Source: an uncultured Elusimicrobiales bacterium (GTDB lineage Bacteria; Elusimicrobiota; Elusimicrobia; Elusimicrobiales; Elusimicrobiaceae). Taken from it: DNA of 59,472 nucleotides. The DNA lies in the NCBI GenBank assembly GCA_944324685.1, contig CALUXG010000022.1, positions 1 to 59,472 on the forward strand, read 5' to 3'. A program made the translations under genes and the position numbers. Position 1 is the stretch's first letter; each line of letters opens with the position of its first letter. Of this stretch, positions 32,631 to 41,773 are shown piece after piece. The notes beneath the pieces are model-generated. The model did no database searches and was not told the origin of the DNA. It saw only the letters and a program-made list of their open reading frames with translations.

Positions 32631-34211
32631 ATGAACCGAAACTTTTTACTCGCGGCCTTGTTGTTTTTGCTTGTGTTGACGGGATATAATCAATTTGTCG
32701 TTATTCCGCGCATGCAAAAGCAGCAGGCTGCCCAGCAGTTGCAAGTCCAAGATGACGCCGCCGCGTCTGCCGAACAAGACGCCGCGGTTGTGAAAACTAC
32801 CGCTTCTTCCTTGCCGGAAGAATGGATTTCTTTTCAGGCTCCTGCGGCGCAAGTTACTTTTTCTTCCAAAGGCGCCGGCATTAAAACCTATTTGTTTCAT
32901 GACATTATGGGGGATTTGGATTTGACTCCATATAAGGGAGCCGGTTATTTTGCCACGCTTCCGCAGCTGGATTTTGCGGAAACGCGCCGCACAAAAGATT
33001 CCATTACCTTTGCGGCGTATCCGTCGGCGGGGGTGGAAATAACCAAGACGTACCGCTTTAATGAAAACGGCATCAATCATCTCTCATTGACTTTTAGCAA
33101 TAAAAACGCACATGAGATAAATTTGCCGGCTTTTGACTTTAATTTTGGTCCGGGTTTGGCCACCACAAAAAGCGAATTGGCCGACAACGAACGCGAAAGC
33201 AAAGCCGTCTATTTGACACAGGAAGCCGGCAAAAAAAATCCGACTTTGGTCAAATTTACCGATAATGAAGATTCTCCGGCTTCCGGACAGGATTGGCTGT
33301 GGGCCGGCGTGCAGAACCGCTATTTCTTAAGCGTGCTAATTCCGCAAAATTGGACCGCTGGCGTTTTGTCTACAAATAAACAAGCCGTTACCACGCGCAA
33401 ACGGATGTGGGGGTTGTTCGGAGAAGGAGAAGTAAAAGGTCCCGAACTGCAGATTCAAGTCCCCGCCCGCACGTTGCCGGCGGAACAAACGGTAACTTTG
33501 GAATCTGATTTTTATTTTGGTCCCAAAGATTATCAGGCTTTTGAAAAAATGCCGTATCATCTGAGCCGCAGCATTGAATTTGGCTTTTTTGGCGCGCTGG
33601 GACGTTTGGCGCGCAATGTGCTGGAATTGTTTTACAGTTGGACGGGCAACTATGGCGCGGCCATTATTATGCTGACGGTGTTGCTGCAATTGATACTGTT
33701 CAAATTCACCTTAATGTCGCTTAAATCCAGCGCGCAGATGCGCAAGGTGCAGCCGGAAATGAAACGCCTGCAAGATAAGTATAAAGGCAATCCGGAAGCG
33801 TTGAACCGTGAAATGCTGGCATTGTATCAAAAACATAAAATTAATCCGCTTTCGGGATGTTTGCCGCTTTTGATTCAGCTGCCCATTTTCTTGGCCCTGT
33901 TTAATGCCTTGCGCACCTCTTGGTCTTTGCATGGAGCGAAATTTATTTGGTGGATTACGGATCTGTCTTCTAAAGATCCATATTATATTCTGCCCATTTT
34001 AATGGGCGCCGTGATGTTTTTTCAGCAGCGTTCGGCCATGCCCGCTGGCATGGATCCCACGCAGGCCGCTATGTTCAAATATATGCCGCTGATTTTCACG
34101 CTGCTGTTTATGAACTTTCCGTCCGGTCTTGTATTGTACTGGCTGACCAACAGCCTGATTACATTTGGTATTCAGAGCTTGGCCAACAAAAAAATCGCCA
34201 ACGCGAAATAA
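32631..34211 (+). CDS. yidC: Membrane protein insertase YidC
   Basis: 526 residues, the Gram-negative form. An N-terminal helix (about 4-22) is followed by a periplasmic P1 domain of roughly 300 residues. The conserved insertase core of five helices starts near 335, with the hydrophilic groove Arg and the PEMKRLQDKYKGNPEALN cytoplasmic hairpin. It inserts inner membrane proteins alone or with SecYEG. The next gene is khpB, the usual partner. Confidence 0.96.
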   Translation: MNRNFLLAALLFLLVLTGYNQFVVIPRMQKQQAAQQLQVQDDAAASAEQDAAVVKTTASSLPEEWISFQAPAAQVTFSSKGAGIKTYLFHDIMGDLDLTPYKGAGYFATLPQLDFAETRRTKDSITFAAYPSAGVEITKTYRFNENGINHLSLTFSNKNAHEINLPAFDFNFGPGLATTKSELADNERESKAVYLTQEAGKKNPTLVKFTDNEDSPASGQDWLWAGVQNRYFLSVLIPQNWTAGVLSTNKQAVTTRKRMWGLFGEGEVKGPELQIQVPARTLPAEQTVTLESDFYFGPKDYQAFEKMPYHLSRSIEFGFFGALGRLARNVLELFYSWTGNYGAAIIMLTVLLQLILFKFTLMSLKSSAQMRKVQPEMKRLQDKYKGNPEALNREMLALYQKHKINPLSGCLPLLIQLPIFLALFNALRTSWSLHGAKFIWWITDLSSKDPYYILPILMGAVMFFQQRSAMPAGMDPTQAAMFKYMPLIFTLLFMNFPSGLVLYWLTNSLITFGIQSLANKKIANAK

Positions 34212-34226
34212 TCTAAGGAGTTTGTT

Positions 34227-35543
34227 ATGCCGCACAAAGTAAAAATTGAAGCAAAAGAAGTTTCCGAAGCTATAGAAAAAGGGCTGAAAAGAATGGGTTT
34301 GCGCCGTGATCAGGTGGAAGTAACGGTGCTGGAAAGTCCGCGTAAAGGTTTTTTGGGAATCGGTTCTCGCCCCGCCGTTGTGGAATTGCGCCAAAAACGC
34401 TGGGTGTCCGACAATTTGGACGCGCAAATTTATATGGACGTTCCTAAGAAAAAACGGACTTCCTCCGGCCGCGGACGCGGGGGGCGTTCTTCCCGCATGC
34501 GTAAGACGGAAGATTCCTCCATACGAGAAATCAAACGCGGAGGACGCCGCGCTTACGGCGTACGCCGTTCCTCTTCCGCCGAAAAAACACCCAAAACCAA
34601 CGAAACGCAGCTCTTGCCCAATGAAAGCATTCAAAATGCCGTTATTCCGGACCACTTGCAAGAGCCTTTGCGGCAAGCTCAGGACTTTTTGGCCAAAGTA
34701 TTGGCCCAAATGGGCGTAAAAGTGGAAAATTTGCACGCGTGGTGGGATGAAAAACAACAGCGCATTTTGTTGACTTTTGACTGCGACCATCCGGCCATTG
34801 TCATTGGCAAAGAAGGCAAAACGCTGGAATCTTTGCAATACTTGACCACGCTAAGCGTCAGCCGTCATTTTGACAAACCCATTTCCGTGATTGCCGATAC
34901 GCAGAATTATTGGCGCAAAGCCGAAGATAAAATCAATGCGGATTTGGAATACGGCATTAATCAAATCAAAAACGGCTACAGTGTTTACCGTTTCCGTCCG
35001 ATGAGCGCACAGCTTCGCCGTTACATACACCGCGCGGCGGAAAATAATCCTTTTGTCATTACGGTTTCTGAAGGAGAAGGAGAATGGCGTAAAGTGACTT
35101 TGCGGCCTCGTCCGGCTGATCAGCCCGTGCAGGAGAAACCGGAAAATGTTTCTGTTGCACAACCGGCGCAAGAACCCGCTCTCTGCGCACAGGAGGAAGA
35201 ACAAGCCGCGCCGCAAACGCAGCAACAACCGGCTGCTGCCGTCTCTGCCGAAGAATCCGTGCAGACGCTTGAACAGCCGGCAGAACAAGCCACGCCGCGG
35301 GCTTTTGCTGCTGAGGCGGAAACTTCTCTGCCTGCTGCCGACCAGCCCGCAGAACAAATAAATGAGGAGGAAAATTCTTCCGCTCAGCTGGTCGTGGCGG
35401 AGGAACATGTGGTACAAATCACCTCTGAAATACAGACTGTTTCTTTGCCGCCGCGGCAGACTTCCGCCGAGCCAAAGCAATCAAACGGTCCGTTGTTTGA
35501 CTCGCTGCCCTCGGAGGAAAACAGTCAAGCCGAACAAAAATAG
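34227..35543 (+). CDS. khpB: KhpB/Jag RNA-binding protein with long acidic tail
   Basis: 438 residues. The N-terminal Jag_N domain (1 to about 50) has SPRKGFLGIGSRPA. A basic linker of about 80 residues is rich in Arg, Gly and Ser. The KH domain follows with VIGKEGKTLESLQYLTTL, then an R3H domain with NNPFVITVSEGEGEWR. Beyond residue 295 a tail of about 140 residues is rich in Gln, Glu, Ala and Pro, which most Jag proteins lack. It is an RNA-binding regulator of division and envelope genes in other bacteria. It sits after yidC, with its own terminator. Confidence 0.9.
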   Translation: MPHKVKIEAKEVSEAIEKGLKRMGLRRDQVEVTVLESPRKGFLGIGSRPAVVELRQKRWVSDNLDAQIYMDVPKKKRTSSGRGRGGRSSRMRKTEDSSIREIKRGGRRAYGVRRSSSAEKTPKTNETQLLPNESIQNAVIPDHLQEPLRQAQDFLAKVLAQMGVKVENLHAWWDEKQQRILLTFDCDHPAIVIGKEGKTLESLQYLTTLSVSRHFDKPISVIADTQNYWRKAEDKINADLEYGINQIKNGYSVYRFRPMSAQLRRYIHRAAENNPFVITVSEGEGEWRKVTLRPRPADQPVQEKPENVSVAQPAQEPALCAQEEEQAAPQTQQQPAAAVSAEESVQTLEQPAEQATPRAFAAEAETSLPAADQPAEQINEEENSSAQLVVAEEHVVQITSEIQTVSLPPRQTSAEPKQSNGPLFDSLPSEENSQAEQK

Positions 35544-35556
35544 TTTTTCACAACAG

Positions 35557-35578
35557 TCCCCGCCATTTATGGCGGGGA
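35557..35578 (+). terminator. Terminator after khpB
   Basis: TCCCCGCC, loop ATTTAT, GGCGGGGA, then a broken T-run. Confidence 0.75.
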
Positions 35579-35601
35579 TTATTGTTTTTGAATGCAAACA
35601 A

Positions 35602-35612
35602 TTTGCTACAAT
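35602..35612 (+). promoter_or_regulatory. Promoter of the secreted hydrolase
   Basis: TTTGCTACAAT, with TACAAT at 35607-35612, before GGGGGG and ATG 35635. Confidence 0.55.
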
Positions 35613-35634
35613 ACAGCGACAAGGGGGGCTTAGC

Positions 35635-36630
35635 ATGAAAAGATTTTGGCAATATTGGGCCGTTTTTATATGGCTGGCATGGCTGCCTTGCGCAGTGTCT
35701 GCCCAAAGCCGCACGGGGGAAATTTATACCGATACCCTATGGATACAATATGTCGGCCCGAATGAAGAAAAAGGTTTTTCGTTTGGCTATTTCTTGGCCG
35801 TCCCGCGCGGTTTGGAGAGAGGGAAAAAATATTTTTTGCTGGCCCAAACGGCTCCGAATTTATCCTATCTGAACGGCGGTCGGGCCGATCAAACGGCCGG
35901 CGCATTGCGTTTTTTGCAAGCCTATCCCCTGTTGTTTTCTTTGCAAACGCCGGTTATTATGCCCGTATTTACGCATATGCCGTCTGCGCCGAATTTGCGC
36001 ACCGGAGCATTGGACCGTGACGTTATGCAGATACGGGAGGGGATCTTAAAAAGGCCGGATTTGCAATTTTTGGCCATGCTCAAAGACGCCCGTAAACGTT
36101 TGAAAAAAGAAAATATACGCACGCATAAAAAGATTTGGCTGCATGGGTTTGGCGCTTCGGGCGACTTTTGCGCGCGTTTTATATTCTTGCATCCCAAACA
36201 GGTGCAGGCCGCCGTCTGCGGCGGTACGGACGGCGTTGTACCCGTACCAGTGAAACAATGGCGCGGCCAACGGTGGGTTTATCCTTTGGGCGTGGGCGAT
36301 ATCCAAGAGATTACGGGCAGAAAATTTGACGCAGGAAACTGGAAACGTACGCCTCAGTTCTATTATGCCGTAGGACGGGATGACAGCCTGACGTGGGCAG
36401 GTGCGGCTTTTATGGGCAGAGAGGAAGCGAAAGACGTTTTGGAAATATTGGGGCCGTCCGTATCGGCGCGTTGGAACGCCGTGAGCCGTTTGCTTAAACA
36501 AAGCGGTGCGGCGGTGCAAACCCATTTTTATTCCCGTCGCGCTTTTGAGCCGGCATGGAAAGACGCGGCGTCTTTTTTTAAGGCGCATAGCGCAGACGGT
36601 TTTCATCCGACGCTGCCCAAAGAAATGTAG
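35635..36630 (+). CDS. Secreted alpha/beta-hydrolase-like protein
   Basis: 331 residues from ATG 35635. It has a clear signal peptide: KRFW, hydrophobic stretch, then Ala-Val-Ser-Ala-Gln near 20-24. The middle shows a strand followed by HGFGASGDFCARF, a nucleophile-elbow-like Gly-x-Ser-Gly. Later Asp and His candidates are present. This suggests a periplasmic esterase or related hydrolase, but no close family is recognised. The longer frame from 35362 runs back inside khpB and is rejected. Confidence 0.65.
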   Translation: MKRFWQYWAVFIWLAWLPCAVSAQSRTGEIYTDTLWIQYVGPNEEKGFSFGYFLAVPRGLERGKKYFLLAQTAPNLSYLNGGRADQTAGALRFLQAYPLLFSLQTPVIMPVFTHMPSAPNLRTGALDRDVMQIREGILKRPDLQFLAMLKDARKRLKKENIRTHKKIWLHGFGASGDFCARFIFLHPKQVQAAVCGGTDGVVPVPVKQWRGQRWVYPLGVGDIQEITGRKFDAGNWKRTPQFYYAVGRDDSLTWAGAAFMGREEAKDVLEILGPSVSARWNAVSRLLKQSGAAVQTHFYSRRAFEPAWKDAASFFKAHSADGFHPTLPKEM

Positions 36631-36689
36631 ACGCCGGATTTATACGTCGCGCGCGTACGGCGTAAATTCCCCAAAAAGCGCGTAAAAAT

Positions 36690-36697
36690 TATAAAAT
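36690..36697 (+). promoter_or_regulatory. mnmE -10 element
   Basis: Overlapping TATAAA and TAAAAT, ending 8 nt before ATG 36706, with no ribosome site. Predicted leaderless. Confidence 0.45.
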
Positions 36698-36705
36698 ATA
36701 CCTAT

Positions 36706-38067
36706 ATGAACAGCACGATATGCGCCGCGGCCACGGCGGCGGGGCGGAGTGCGGTGGCGCTTATTCGTTTAAGCGGACCGGACAGCTTGCCTATTCTGTG
36801 TAAAATTACGCATAAAGAGCCGGAGGTGTTTGTGCCGCGCCGGCAGGTATTTTGCCGTTTATACGACGACAATAAAATATTGGATGAAGCGTTGGTAACG
36901 TATTTTGCCGCGCCGCACAGTTTTACCGGGGAAGATGTGGTGGAGTTTGCCGTCCATGGTTCGCCTTATATTCGCGGGCGTTTGTTGGAGCGGCTGTGCC
37001 AGCTTGGAGCCAAGGCCGCCGCACGGGGAGAATTTTCCTACCGCGCCTTTTTAAGCGGGAAAATGGATCTTTTGGAAGCGCAGGGACTATGTGATTTGAT
37101 TTCCGCGGGAAACAAAGCCGCCCATGATTTGGCCATGTCTTCGGCGGACGGGCGACTGAGCGAAAAATTAAACGCGGTCAAAACCGCTTTGTCTGAAATA
37201 TTGGCCGAGATGGAAGCGCGGCTGGACGATGTGGATGAAGAAATGCCGCCGCTGCAAGTATCTTCTTCGCAGCGGGAGTTATTGGCGCAGGCGCAGGCTT
37301 TGGCGCGGCTGGCGGATACGTTTTCGGTAGGGCGTTTAATTAAAGAAGGGTTGAAAGCCGCCATCGTCGGTGCGCCTAATTGCGGCAAATCCAGTTTGCT
37401 CAATGCTTTGGTAGGTTTTGACCGTGCCATCGTGTCGGAGCAGAGCGGCACAACACGTGATACCGTGGAGGAAGCTTTAGATATAGACGGCCAAAAAATT
37501 ATTTTGACCGATACCGCCGGCATACGCGAACACGCGCTGGATCCGGCGGAGCGGGAAGGAATGAAACGCAGTCTGCGCGCCATAGAAAAGGCGGATATAG
37601 TGTTGTTCGTGGCGGATTTGACGCGTGAGCTTACCGTGCAGGAAGAAGCTCTGTGGAATGACGTACAAAAACAAAATAAACCCGTTATTTTGGTGTTGAA
37701 TAAAACCGACGAAACTGCACGGGGCCGCTGTCCGCTGGAGGGCAAAGCGCAATATACGGTGTATGTGTCGTGTAAAACCGGTTCGGGGCTTGAGGAACTT
37801 AAAAAACAAATTTTGCATTTCATATCCGTTCCAATGTCGGCGCAGGAGGACGGGATTATGATTTCCAATTTGCGCCAGTATGAAGCCGTCTTAAATGCCC
37901 AGACCGAAACGGAATCGGCGGCGGCGCGTCTTGCAAGCGGGGCGGGATTGGAGCTGTGTGCGGAACATTTGCGCGGTGCGCTGGGCGCATTAAAAGATTT
38001 GGCGGGAGAAACAACGCCGGACGATATTTTAGGTATTATTTTTTCTAAATTTTGCATGGGAAAATAA
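36706..38067 (+). CDS. mnmE: tRNA modification GTPase MnmE
   Basis: 453 residues. With MnmG it makes the cmnm5 group at wobble U34 using methylene-tetrahydrofolate. It has an N-terminal folate-binding domain and a helical domain. The inserted G domain contains GAPNCGKSS near 220-228 and DTAGIRE. The C-terminal FCMGK keeps the catalytic Cys of the usual C-(I/L/M)-G-K end. mnmG starts on the next base. Confidence 0.97.
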   Translation: MNSTICAAATAAGRSAVALIRLSGPDSLPILCKITHKEPEVFVPRRQVFCRLYDDNKILDEALVTYFAAPHSFTGEDVVEFAVHGSPYIRGRLLERLCQLGAKAAARGEFSYRAFLSGKMDLLEAQGLCDLISAGNKAAHDLAMSSADGRLSEKLNAVKTALSEILAEMEARLDDVDEEMPPLQVSSSQRELLAQAQALARLADTFSVGRLIKEGLKAAIVGAPNCGKSSLLNALVGFDRAIVSEQSGTTRDTVEEALDIDGQKIILTDTAGIREHALDPAEREGMKRSLRAIEKADIVLFVADLTRELTVQEEALWNDVQKQNKPVILVLNKTDETARGRCPLEGKAQYTVYVSCKTGSGLEELKKQILHFISVPMSAQEDGIMISNLRQYEAVLNAQTETESAAARLASGAGLELCAEHLRGALGALKDLAGETTPDDILGIIFSKFCMGK

Positions 38068-39852
38068 ATGTACGAGTATCCTCAAATTTATGACGTCATT
38101 GTAATAGGCGGCGGGCATGCGGGTTGCGAAGCGGCTTTGGCTTCGGCCAAAACGGGCGCCAAGACTTTGCTGTTGACGCAAAGCTTGGATACCATAGCTC
38201 AAATGTCTTGCAATCCATCCATAGGCGGTATAGCCAAAGGCCAAATCGTGCGGGAAATAGACGCGCTGGGCGGCGCTATGGGCATGGTAACGGACAGCGC
38301 CGCCGTTCATTACCATATGCTGAACACCGGCAAAGGTCCCGCCGTACATTCGCCGCGCGTGCAGTGCGACAAAAAAACCTATCAGTTTAATTTTAAGCAT
38401 ACGCTGGAATTGCAGGACGGTTTGGAAATCATGCAAGATGAAGCGGTGCAAATATGCGCGGGAGACGGCGCGGTCCGCGGGGTGCTGACGCTTCGTAAAA
38501 CTTTCTACCGCGCCAAAACCGTAGTACTGACGGCAGGAACTTTTTTAGCCGGCACCATACATATCGGAGAAGAAGTTTTCCCCGGGGGCCGCTACAACGA
38601 TATGCCCAGCAACGAGCTTTCCAAATCCCTAAAGGCGTTGGGGCTGCACCTGATCCGCTTCAAAACCGGTACGCCCATGCGCGTAAACGCGCGCGGAATT
38701 GATTTTTCTAAATTCCGTTTGCAGCCGTCAGACAATCCGTTTCAGCCTATTTCCCACTTTACCGATTACTCCGTCCAAATCCGCCGTCGCTTTTTAAGCT
38801 GTTACATTACACGCACCACGGAAGAAACAGACAAAATTTTGCGCGAAAATTTGCAGCGTTCTGCCATGTACAGCGGGAAAATACATGCGCTGGGACCGCG
38901 TTATTGCCCGTCCGTGGAGGATAAGACTAAAAAATTTCCCGATGTGAAGAGCCATCCCCTGTTTTTGGAACCGGAAGGGGCCAATACGGAAGAATATTAT
39001 ATTCAGGGTTTTTCCACCAGCATGCCGGAAGAAGTGCAGCGTGCACTGTTAAAATCCGTACCCGGGTTGGAGCATGCGTCTATTACGCGTCCGGGCTATG
39101 CCATAGAATACGATTTTTCCGATCCGAAAGATTTGTATCCTTCGTTGGAAAGTAAAATGATTTCCGGTTTGTTTTGCGCCGGACAGGTAAATGGTACGAC
39201 GGGTTATGAAGAAGCGGCCGGACAAGGCTTTGTAGCCGGTGTAAACGCTGCCCGCAAAACGCAGGGAAAAGAGCCTTTTGTTTTGCGCCGCGACGAGGCC
39301 TATATCGGCGTACTGATTGACGATTTGGTAACCAAAGGCGTAAATGAACCTTACCGCATGTTCACTTCCCGCGCCGAGTACCGCATTTTACTTCGCAACG
39401 ATAATGCGGATTTGCGCTTGTGTCCGCACGGGTTTGCTTTGGGGACATTGGACGCTAAATATAAAGCGGCTTTTGAAAAATACCGCCAAGAAGTGGAAAA
39501 ATATAAGAGGGACGCCTCTTATGTCATAGACGAAACAGATTTATATCCATGGACGGCCGAAAAAGTGCGTTTTCACGTGGATGTATACCAAAAATATGCC
39601 GGTTATTATGAGCGCAATAAAAAGGACGCCGAAAAACTGGCCCAAGCGGAAAACGTGGTTATTCCAGAGGGGTTTGATCCCTCTTCCGTGAAGGGACTGC
39701 TGATAGAAAGCAGCCAAAAATTAAAGACCGTCCGTCCCAGAACTTTAGGACAGGCTTCTCGCATTCCGGGGGTTACGCCGGCCGATATTCAGCTTTTGGC
39801 CATACATATAGAACGTTATCGGAGGCTCCGCCATGCGCGCGCTGATAAATAA
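38068..39852 (+). CDS. mnmG: tRNA modification enzyme MnmG (GidA)
   Basis: 594 residues. The FAD-binding site is VIGGGHAGCEAALA near 11-24. SCNPSIGGIAKGQIVREIDALGG and the substrate region EVFPGGRYNDMPS are conserved. The C-terminal domain binds MnmE. It overlaps rsmG by 20 nt. At 594 residues it is somewhat shorter than the common 620-630, with a trimmed C-terminus. Confidence 0.96.
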   Translation: MYEYPQIYDVIVIGGGHAGCEAALASAKTGAKTLLLTQSLDTIAQMSCNPSIGGIAKGQIVREIDALGGAMGMVTDSAAVHYHMLNTGKGPAVHSPRVQCDKKTYQFNFKHTLELQDGLEIMQDEAVQICAGDGAVRGVLTLRKTFYRAKTVVLTAGTFLAGTIHIGEEVFPGGRYNDMPSNELSKSLKALGLHLIRFKTGTPMRVNARGIDFSKFRLQPSDNPFQPISHFTDYSVQIRRRFLSCYITRTTEETDKILRENLQRSAMYSGKIHALGPRYCPSVEDKTKKFPDVKSHPLFLEPEGANTEEYYIQGFSTSMPEEVQRALLKSVPGLEHASITRPGYAIEYDFSDPKDLYPSLESKMISGLFCAGQVNGTTGYEEAAGQGFVAGVNAARKTQGKEPFVLRRDEAYIGVLIDDLVTKGVNEPYRMFTSRAEYRILLRNDNADLRLCPHGFALGTLDAKYKAAFEKYRQEVEKYKRDASYVIDETDLYPWTAEKVRFHVDVYQKYAGYYERNKKDAEKLAQAENVVIPEGFDPSSVKGLLIESSQKLKTVRPRTLGQASRIPGVTPADIQLLAIHIERYRRLRHARADK

Positions 39853-40489
39853 CTTTGCCGCTTCTTTAGGTTTGACATTGACGGCGCAGCAGACGGACTC
39901 TCTGCTGTTATATGCGGATTTGGTGTGGGAGAAGAAAGCTTTTTTGAATTTAACCAGTGTATCTGCCAAAGAAGAAATAATATCCCGCCATATTTGCGAC
40001 GGGGTAGCGGGTGCGGCGTATCTTGCCGCCCGCATGGCGGCGGGAAAGAAAAGTTTTTCTTTGGCGGATATGGGGGCGGGCGCGGGTTATATTGGGCTTA
40101 CGTGTGCGGTATGCCTGCCGCAGGCGTCCGTCGTATTGGTGGAAAGTTTACAGAGACGTTGTTCTTTTTTGAATTGGACCGTGTTAAAAATCGGCTTAAA
40201 AAATGTTACTGTATTAAATAACCGGCTTGGACAGCAGCCGGTGGGGGTGTTTGACGTTGTGACGGAGAGGGCTATGGGACGTCTAAACGACATATTGCCA
40301 TTGGTGTCTGCCGCACTGAAAGAGGGAGGCGTTTTTGCCGCCTATCAAAGTACGCCTGACGAGGCGCGCGCAGAAACGCTGCAGCGTTTGAGTTTGCGGC
40401 AGGAAACTCCGTACGCCTATACGCTGCCAAAAGAGACGAAACAAAGATTTTTGGCCGTTTTTTCCTCGGAGATGAAATCCGCATTATAA
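39833..40489 (+). CDS. rsmG: 16S rRNA m7G527 methyltransferase RsmG
   Basis: 218 residues. It methylates G527 of 16S rRNA. The SAM-binding motif is ADMGAGAGYIGLTCAV near 82-97. LTSVSAKEEIISRHICDG near the N-terminus and TERAMGRL are family marks. It completes the mnmE-mnmG-rsmG cluster. GGAGG lies before the ATG, inside mnmG. Confidence 0.95.
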   Translation: MRALINNFAASLGLTLTAQQTDSLLLYADLVWEKKAFLNLTSVSAKEEIISRHICDGVAGAAYLAARMAAGKKSFSLADMGAGAGYIGLTCAVCLPQASVVLVESLQRRCSFLNWTVLKIGLKNVTVLNNRLGQQPVGVFDVVTERAMGRLNDILPLVSAALKEGGVFAAYQSTPDEARAETLQRLSLRQETPYAYTLPKETKQRFLAVFSSEMKSAL

Positions 40490-40492
40490 ATT

Positions 40493-41773
40493 ATGGATAT
40501 TGTCAAACAGATTACGGTTTTACTGTGGGTGTTGGGGGGCATATTGATTGCGCCCCCGATCATGCGTTATTTTGATATAGATCCCAAAGACGCATACCGT
40601 AAAATTTTGATGGTCGGCCCCGCCAAGCAAATCCAATCTGATGCGCCGCAGGCCGTCCAGAAAAAAGAAATAGACCCTCATGTTTTTGAAGAACTTTTTC
40701 AGCAGCATCAGCCGGAAACTCCGGCCGAACGCGCCAAAGCGGAGGCAGAGTTCAAAGAACTTATTTCCGGACTGGAACGCGTGGGACACATTGCGCCTCC
40801 CGCCGAAGCGCGGATTGTGGGTGTGCCGGCCCAGCAGCGTGTGAAACCCGATGCGCAGAAAAAAGTGCGCTGGCTGCCGCCTCCGCCCGGATTTTTAACG
40901 GGAGAAACCTTTAACTATTTGATTTACCGAGAAAAAGAACCCGTGGGCGAACAATTGAAAAGCGTGTTGGACAGCATTCACGGCAATTTAATGCTGGACT
41001 TGACGCCGTTTACGTTGATCAGCAAGCCCAATAAAATTTTGGTTATGCTGTTTGGAGATAAAGAAAGCTATATGGGCTTTACCAAACGGCCGCCGTGGTC
41101 CGGCGCGGCTTCCGATTTGAAAGCCGACACCATGTATGTGCTGGAAGGACTGAATTTTTATCCTTTGACCGTACATGAATTGACGCATTTGTATTTTGAC
41201 GGTTATTTTCTGCCGGCCATTTCTCCGTTATGGCTTTCAGAGGGTATGGCCGTATACATGCAGATTTACGCCACCCAGCAAAAACCCAGTTGGGTGGACG
41301 GCAGCTTGCGCAATATTTTGGCGGGACGGTATATCCCTCTGGAAGATATGGTACAAATGGATGATCTGTCCTCTCTTTCCACGCAACAGGCTGAAATATG
41401 GTATACGCAGGCTTACAGTTTGGTGGATTATTTGCTTAATGAGCGCACGCGTGATGAATTTTATCGGTTTTGCAATGAACTGAAATCCGGTACGCCGCTG
41501 CATCAGGCTCTTTACCGCGCTTACGGCATGCCTTTTACGAAAGTGTCCGTATTGCAAAACGTTTGGCTGCATGACTTGGCCAAACATCGCATAGAACACC
41601 AAAAGCGCGGGGGGAAAGTGCCTGTTTCCGTTATTTCTTCCACACAAACCATTTCCGTGCCGACAAAAACGCAGGCAAAGTCTCAACAGAAGCTCAATGC
41701 TTCCCCCGTGCAAAAAACGGTCATTCCCAAATTGCAAATGGTGGAAACCAATGCCTTTAAGGGAGGATTTTAA
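40493..41773 (+). CDS. Membrane-anchored gluzincin (peptidase MA-like)
   Basis: 426 residues. An N-terminal membrane helix (about 7-25) is followed by a Pro/Glu-rich linker and then a zinc peptidase domain. HELTH at 228-232 gives two His ligands and the catalytic Glu. WLSEGMAVYM supplies Glu250 as the third ligand, the gluzincin arrangement. The C-terminal 60 residues are Thr/Gln/Lys rich. It lies between rsmG and rsmH and overlaps rsmH by one base. It is likely periplasmic; a role in envelope or wall metabolism is suggested only by context. Confidence 0.8.
   Translation: MDIVKQITVLLWVLGGILIAPPIMRYFDIDPKDAYRKILMVGPAKQIQSDAPQAVQKKEIDPHVFEELFQQHQPETPAERAKAEAEFKELISGLERVGHIAPPAEARIVGVPAQQRVKPDAQKKVRWLPPPPGFLTGETFNYLIYREKEPVGEQLKSVLDSIHGNLMLDLTPFTLISKPNKILVMLFGDKESYMGFTKRPPWSGAASDLKADTMYVLEGLNFYPLTVHELTHLYFDGYFLPAISPLWLSEGMAVYMQIYATQQKPSWVDGSLRNILAGRYIPLEDMVQMDDLSSLSTQQAEIWYTQAYSLVDYLLNERTRDEFYRFCNELKSGTPLHQALYRAYGMPFTKVSVLQNVWLHDLAKHRIEHQKRGGKVPVSVISSTQTISVPTKTQAKSQQKLNASPVQKTVIPKLQMVETNAFKGGF

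Noticed and set aside
35362-35634. N-terminal extension of the secreted hydrolase
   Set aside because: Runs back inside khpB and would bury the signal peptide.
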